Shown: one piece after another, positions 61,471 through 64,000 of the stretch
Layout: each line of letters opens with the position of its first letter
Position numbering within the stretch: position 1 is the first letter of the stretch
Assembly: GCF_019703515.2 (NCBI RefSeq)
Contig: NC_059356.1
Span: forward strand, 26,341,197 to 26,405,196
Reading direction: 5' to 3'
Origin: Myxocyprinus asiaticus
Lineage: Eukaryota > Chordata > Actinopteri > Cypriniformes > Catostomidae
DNA length: 64,000 nt
Translations under genes and position numbers: made by a program
The notes under the pieces: generated by a model
Database searches by the model: none
Seen by the model: the letters and a program-made list of their open reading frames with translations, nothing else
Told to the model about the DNA's origin: nothing

Positions 61471-62140
61471 GGTTCGTGGATTTTAGAGAAACATTCAAGC
61501 CTTTTGTGCATTAATGCTGTTGGGTTTTTAATTAAGGTCATCAGAAATATGATAAACCTTGTACTGTTATATGTCAGGATTGTGGTGCATTTTCATTGCA
61601 TGCACATGAGAGTTTATTATAGACAGAAAACAGCAGAGCAAAAAATTGAGAAACTGAGACCAAGAGAGAGCGAGAGAGGTAAATGTAGAGCGAGAGAGCA
61701 TCCTCCCTTATTTCCTCTTGATGTGATGGTTTTTCCTGAGGCTAATGGCTATGAGTAATTATGCCAATCAGTTTGCAGTGTTCTCACCGTTGTAGCATTG
61801 AGTGAGGCAATGCTGCGTGGTGTCGTGCATGTATATTAATTGTGTGCATGTGTTTGTGTGCTTGCATTCATGTTTGTTTTGTCAGGAAAGTGGGCACAAA
61901 GGGGTGGCATGCAAGAAGAGAGTTAATGTGATTTTGGCTAAATCAAAACACCAGTGCAATGTACTAAACTGATAGAATCTTTCGTCCTCAACCTTTGTTT
62001 CGACTTTGACATTTCGTTCTTGCAGGACTGCTTGGGGGTCTGTCTGCTACATCATGATATTGTCTGTTGCCAAAGATTGAAAAGTCAACAGCAAAGAAAA
62101 GCTGAATGCATGCACCATATTAATGGGAAATTTCATCAAT

Positions 62141-62520
62141 AAAAAGGAAAATTCCATCATCGTGTACTAACCCTCATGTTGTTTTTTCTTTTTTTTTTTT
62201 TCTGTGAAACACAAAATGAGTTATTTATTGCAAAATGTTCAAGATGCTCTTTTCCATACTACAAAAATGAAAGGTGGCCACGGCTATGAAGCATTTCAGT
62301 GAATAACAACTTAAATTTCAATCTGTTCATCACACAAAGCTTTCATATAGCTTCTTATGACTTGGAAAAGAAGTTGTATGGACTACTTTTATGATGCTTT
62401 TATGGGGCTTTTTTTTTTTTTTTTTGGAGCTAGACCTGGTCCCCATCCACTTTCATTGTATGGAATGATATCAAAGTGAACATTCTTCAAAACATCTCTT
62501 TTTGTGTTCCATAGAACAGT
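62141..62520. repeat. Dispersed cyprinid repeat, copy 4
   Basis: Has CTAACCCTCATGTTGTTTTT, CTGTGAAACACAAAATGAG, CACTTTCATTGTATGGAATG and TTTTTGTGTTCCATAGAAC in the family order. Confidence 0.65.
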
Positions 62521-62738
62521 GATTCACAACAGGGGTTCTTTACAGTTTGGTGTTGATCAAAACTACTTATTCTTAGTGTTGATAATTCTAGTTTGGTCAA
62601 CCAAAACACAGTGAGCCCATCAAGCAGCTGAACTGCTGCCATACTTAATCACTGTTTTAGCATGTGTTATACACGTTAGTGTAAATAGTGTGTAAAATGC
62701 ATGTAAGCAATTAACATGTAATGTATATAAAGTATATG

Positions 62739-62742
<4 letters not shown>

Positions 62743-62817
<75 letters not shown>

Positions 62818-62820
62818 CAC
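62743..62820. repeat. (TG)n(TA)n microsatellite
   Basis: About 19 TG units then about 15 TA units, ending at the MITE border. Confidence 0.95.
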
Positions 62821-63350
62821 ACTCTACCGGTCAACTTTTGAAACACTTGCCTGAAATGTTTCACATGATCTTAAAAATCTTTTGTTATGAAGGCGTATGC
62901 CTAAATGTTTGAAATTAGTTTTGTAGACAAAAATATAATTGTGCCAACATATTAATTTATTTCATTATAAAATATAAATTTAATTAAAAATAAGTTTTTG
63001 AAATTGATGACTTGGACCAAATAATAAAGAAAAGCAGCCAATAAGTGCCCAACATAGATGGGAACTCATTCAATACTGTTTAAAAAGCATCCCAGGGTGA
63101 TACCTCAAGAAGTTGGTTGAGAAAATGTCAAGAGTACATGTCTGCAAATTCTAGGCAAAGGGTGACTACTTTGAAGATGCTAAAATATAACACAGTTTTG
63201 ATTTATTTTGGATTTTGTTTAGTCACAACATAATTCCCATATTTCCATTTATGTTATTCCATATTTTTAATGACTTTGCTATTATTCTAAAATGTGAAAA
63301 AAAAAATTATAATAAAGAATAAGTGTTTAAAAACTTTTGACCGGTAGTGT
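62821..63350. mobile_element. ACCGGTCAAAAGTTT-type MITE, copy 2 (complete)
   Basis: Left end ACTCTACCGGTCAACTTTTG then AAACACTT, right end AAAAACTTTTGACCGGTAGT then GT: inverted repeats of about 28 bp. Both sides abut TA-rich microsatellites. No coding content is seen. Confidence 0.88.

Positions 63351-64000
<650 letters not shown>

Larger units (their letters stand above)
59758..62140. other. Non-coding region with repeat copies
   Basis: Contains the duplicated segment at 60025-60480 and a partial dispersed repeat at 61195-61470. I see nothing gene-like in the remainder. Confidence 0.5.

Overview
The window is non-coding-rich vertebrate DNA from a teleost fish, most likely a cyprinid. The evidence is one split vertebrate gene with GT-AG introns, many Tc1/mariner, hAT and MITE copies, long (TA)n and (TG)n microsatellites, a tRNA-derived SINE, and a dispersed 'TAGTTCACC...GAGTAAATGA' repeat that I associate with cyprinid genomes. 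There is no prokaryotic content, CRISPR array or operon.

The only host gene I can support is a septin, best matched to septin-9 (SEPT9, SEPT3 subgroup), on the + strand. Nine coding exons lie between 22353 and about 51555/51586. Together they encode an N-terminal linker, the polybasic alpha-0 region, the whole GTPase domain (G1 P-loop, G3 DTPG, G4 AKAD) and the septin unique element. All junctions are GT-AG and keep one reading frame. The true N-terminal exons are not visible; in septin-9 genes they lie far upstream, so 1-22352 is probably intron or 5' flank. The 3' end is ambiguous: the last exon either reads to a TAG at 51584 or splices at a good GTGAGC donor at 51555.

Region by region: 1-4040 holds hAT-like and fold-back repeats. 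5237-10897 holds a hAT remnant and three adjacent Tc1-like elements. 13207-18991 is a decayed LTR retrotransposon on the - strand with domain order gag-PR-IN-RT-RNaseH (Gmr1-like), interrupted by a solo LTR and ending in an inverted LTR piece. 19214-22352 has a hAT MITE and a cyprinid dispersed repeat. 22353-27567 carries septin exons 1-4. 28266-33983 is a nest of hAT elements inside one another, most with readable 8-bp target duplications. 34958-36195 is a 1.2-kb ATCC-type tandem array between duplicated flanks. 38104-40233 carries exons 5-7. 40998-49158 holds three Tc1-like elements, a SINE with a 17-bp target duplication and an LTR with a tRNA-Phe primer site. 50407-51586 carries exons 8-9. 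53455-63526 holds another Tc1-like element in a duplicated segment whose partner shows the empty site, plus MITEs, a LINE 3' end and very long (TA)n tracts.

I did not find a convincing undescribed biological system. The items most worth following are the Gmr1-like pol order with an inverted LTR end, the nested hAT stratigraphy, the 1.3-kb inverted repeat pair flanking septin exons 2-4, and the empty-site/filled-site pair. All element names and family assignments come from reading motifs by eye; no database search was run.
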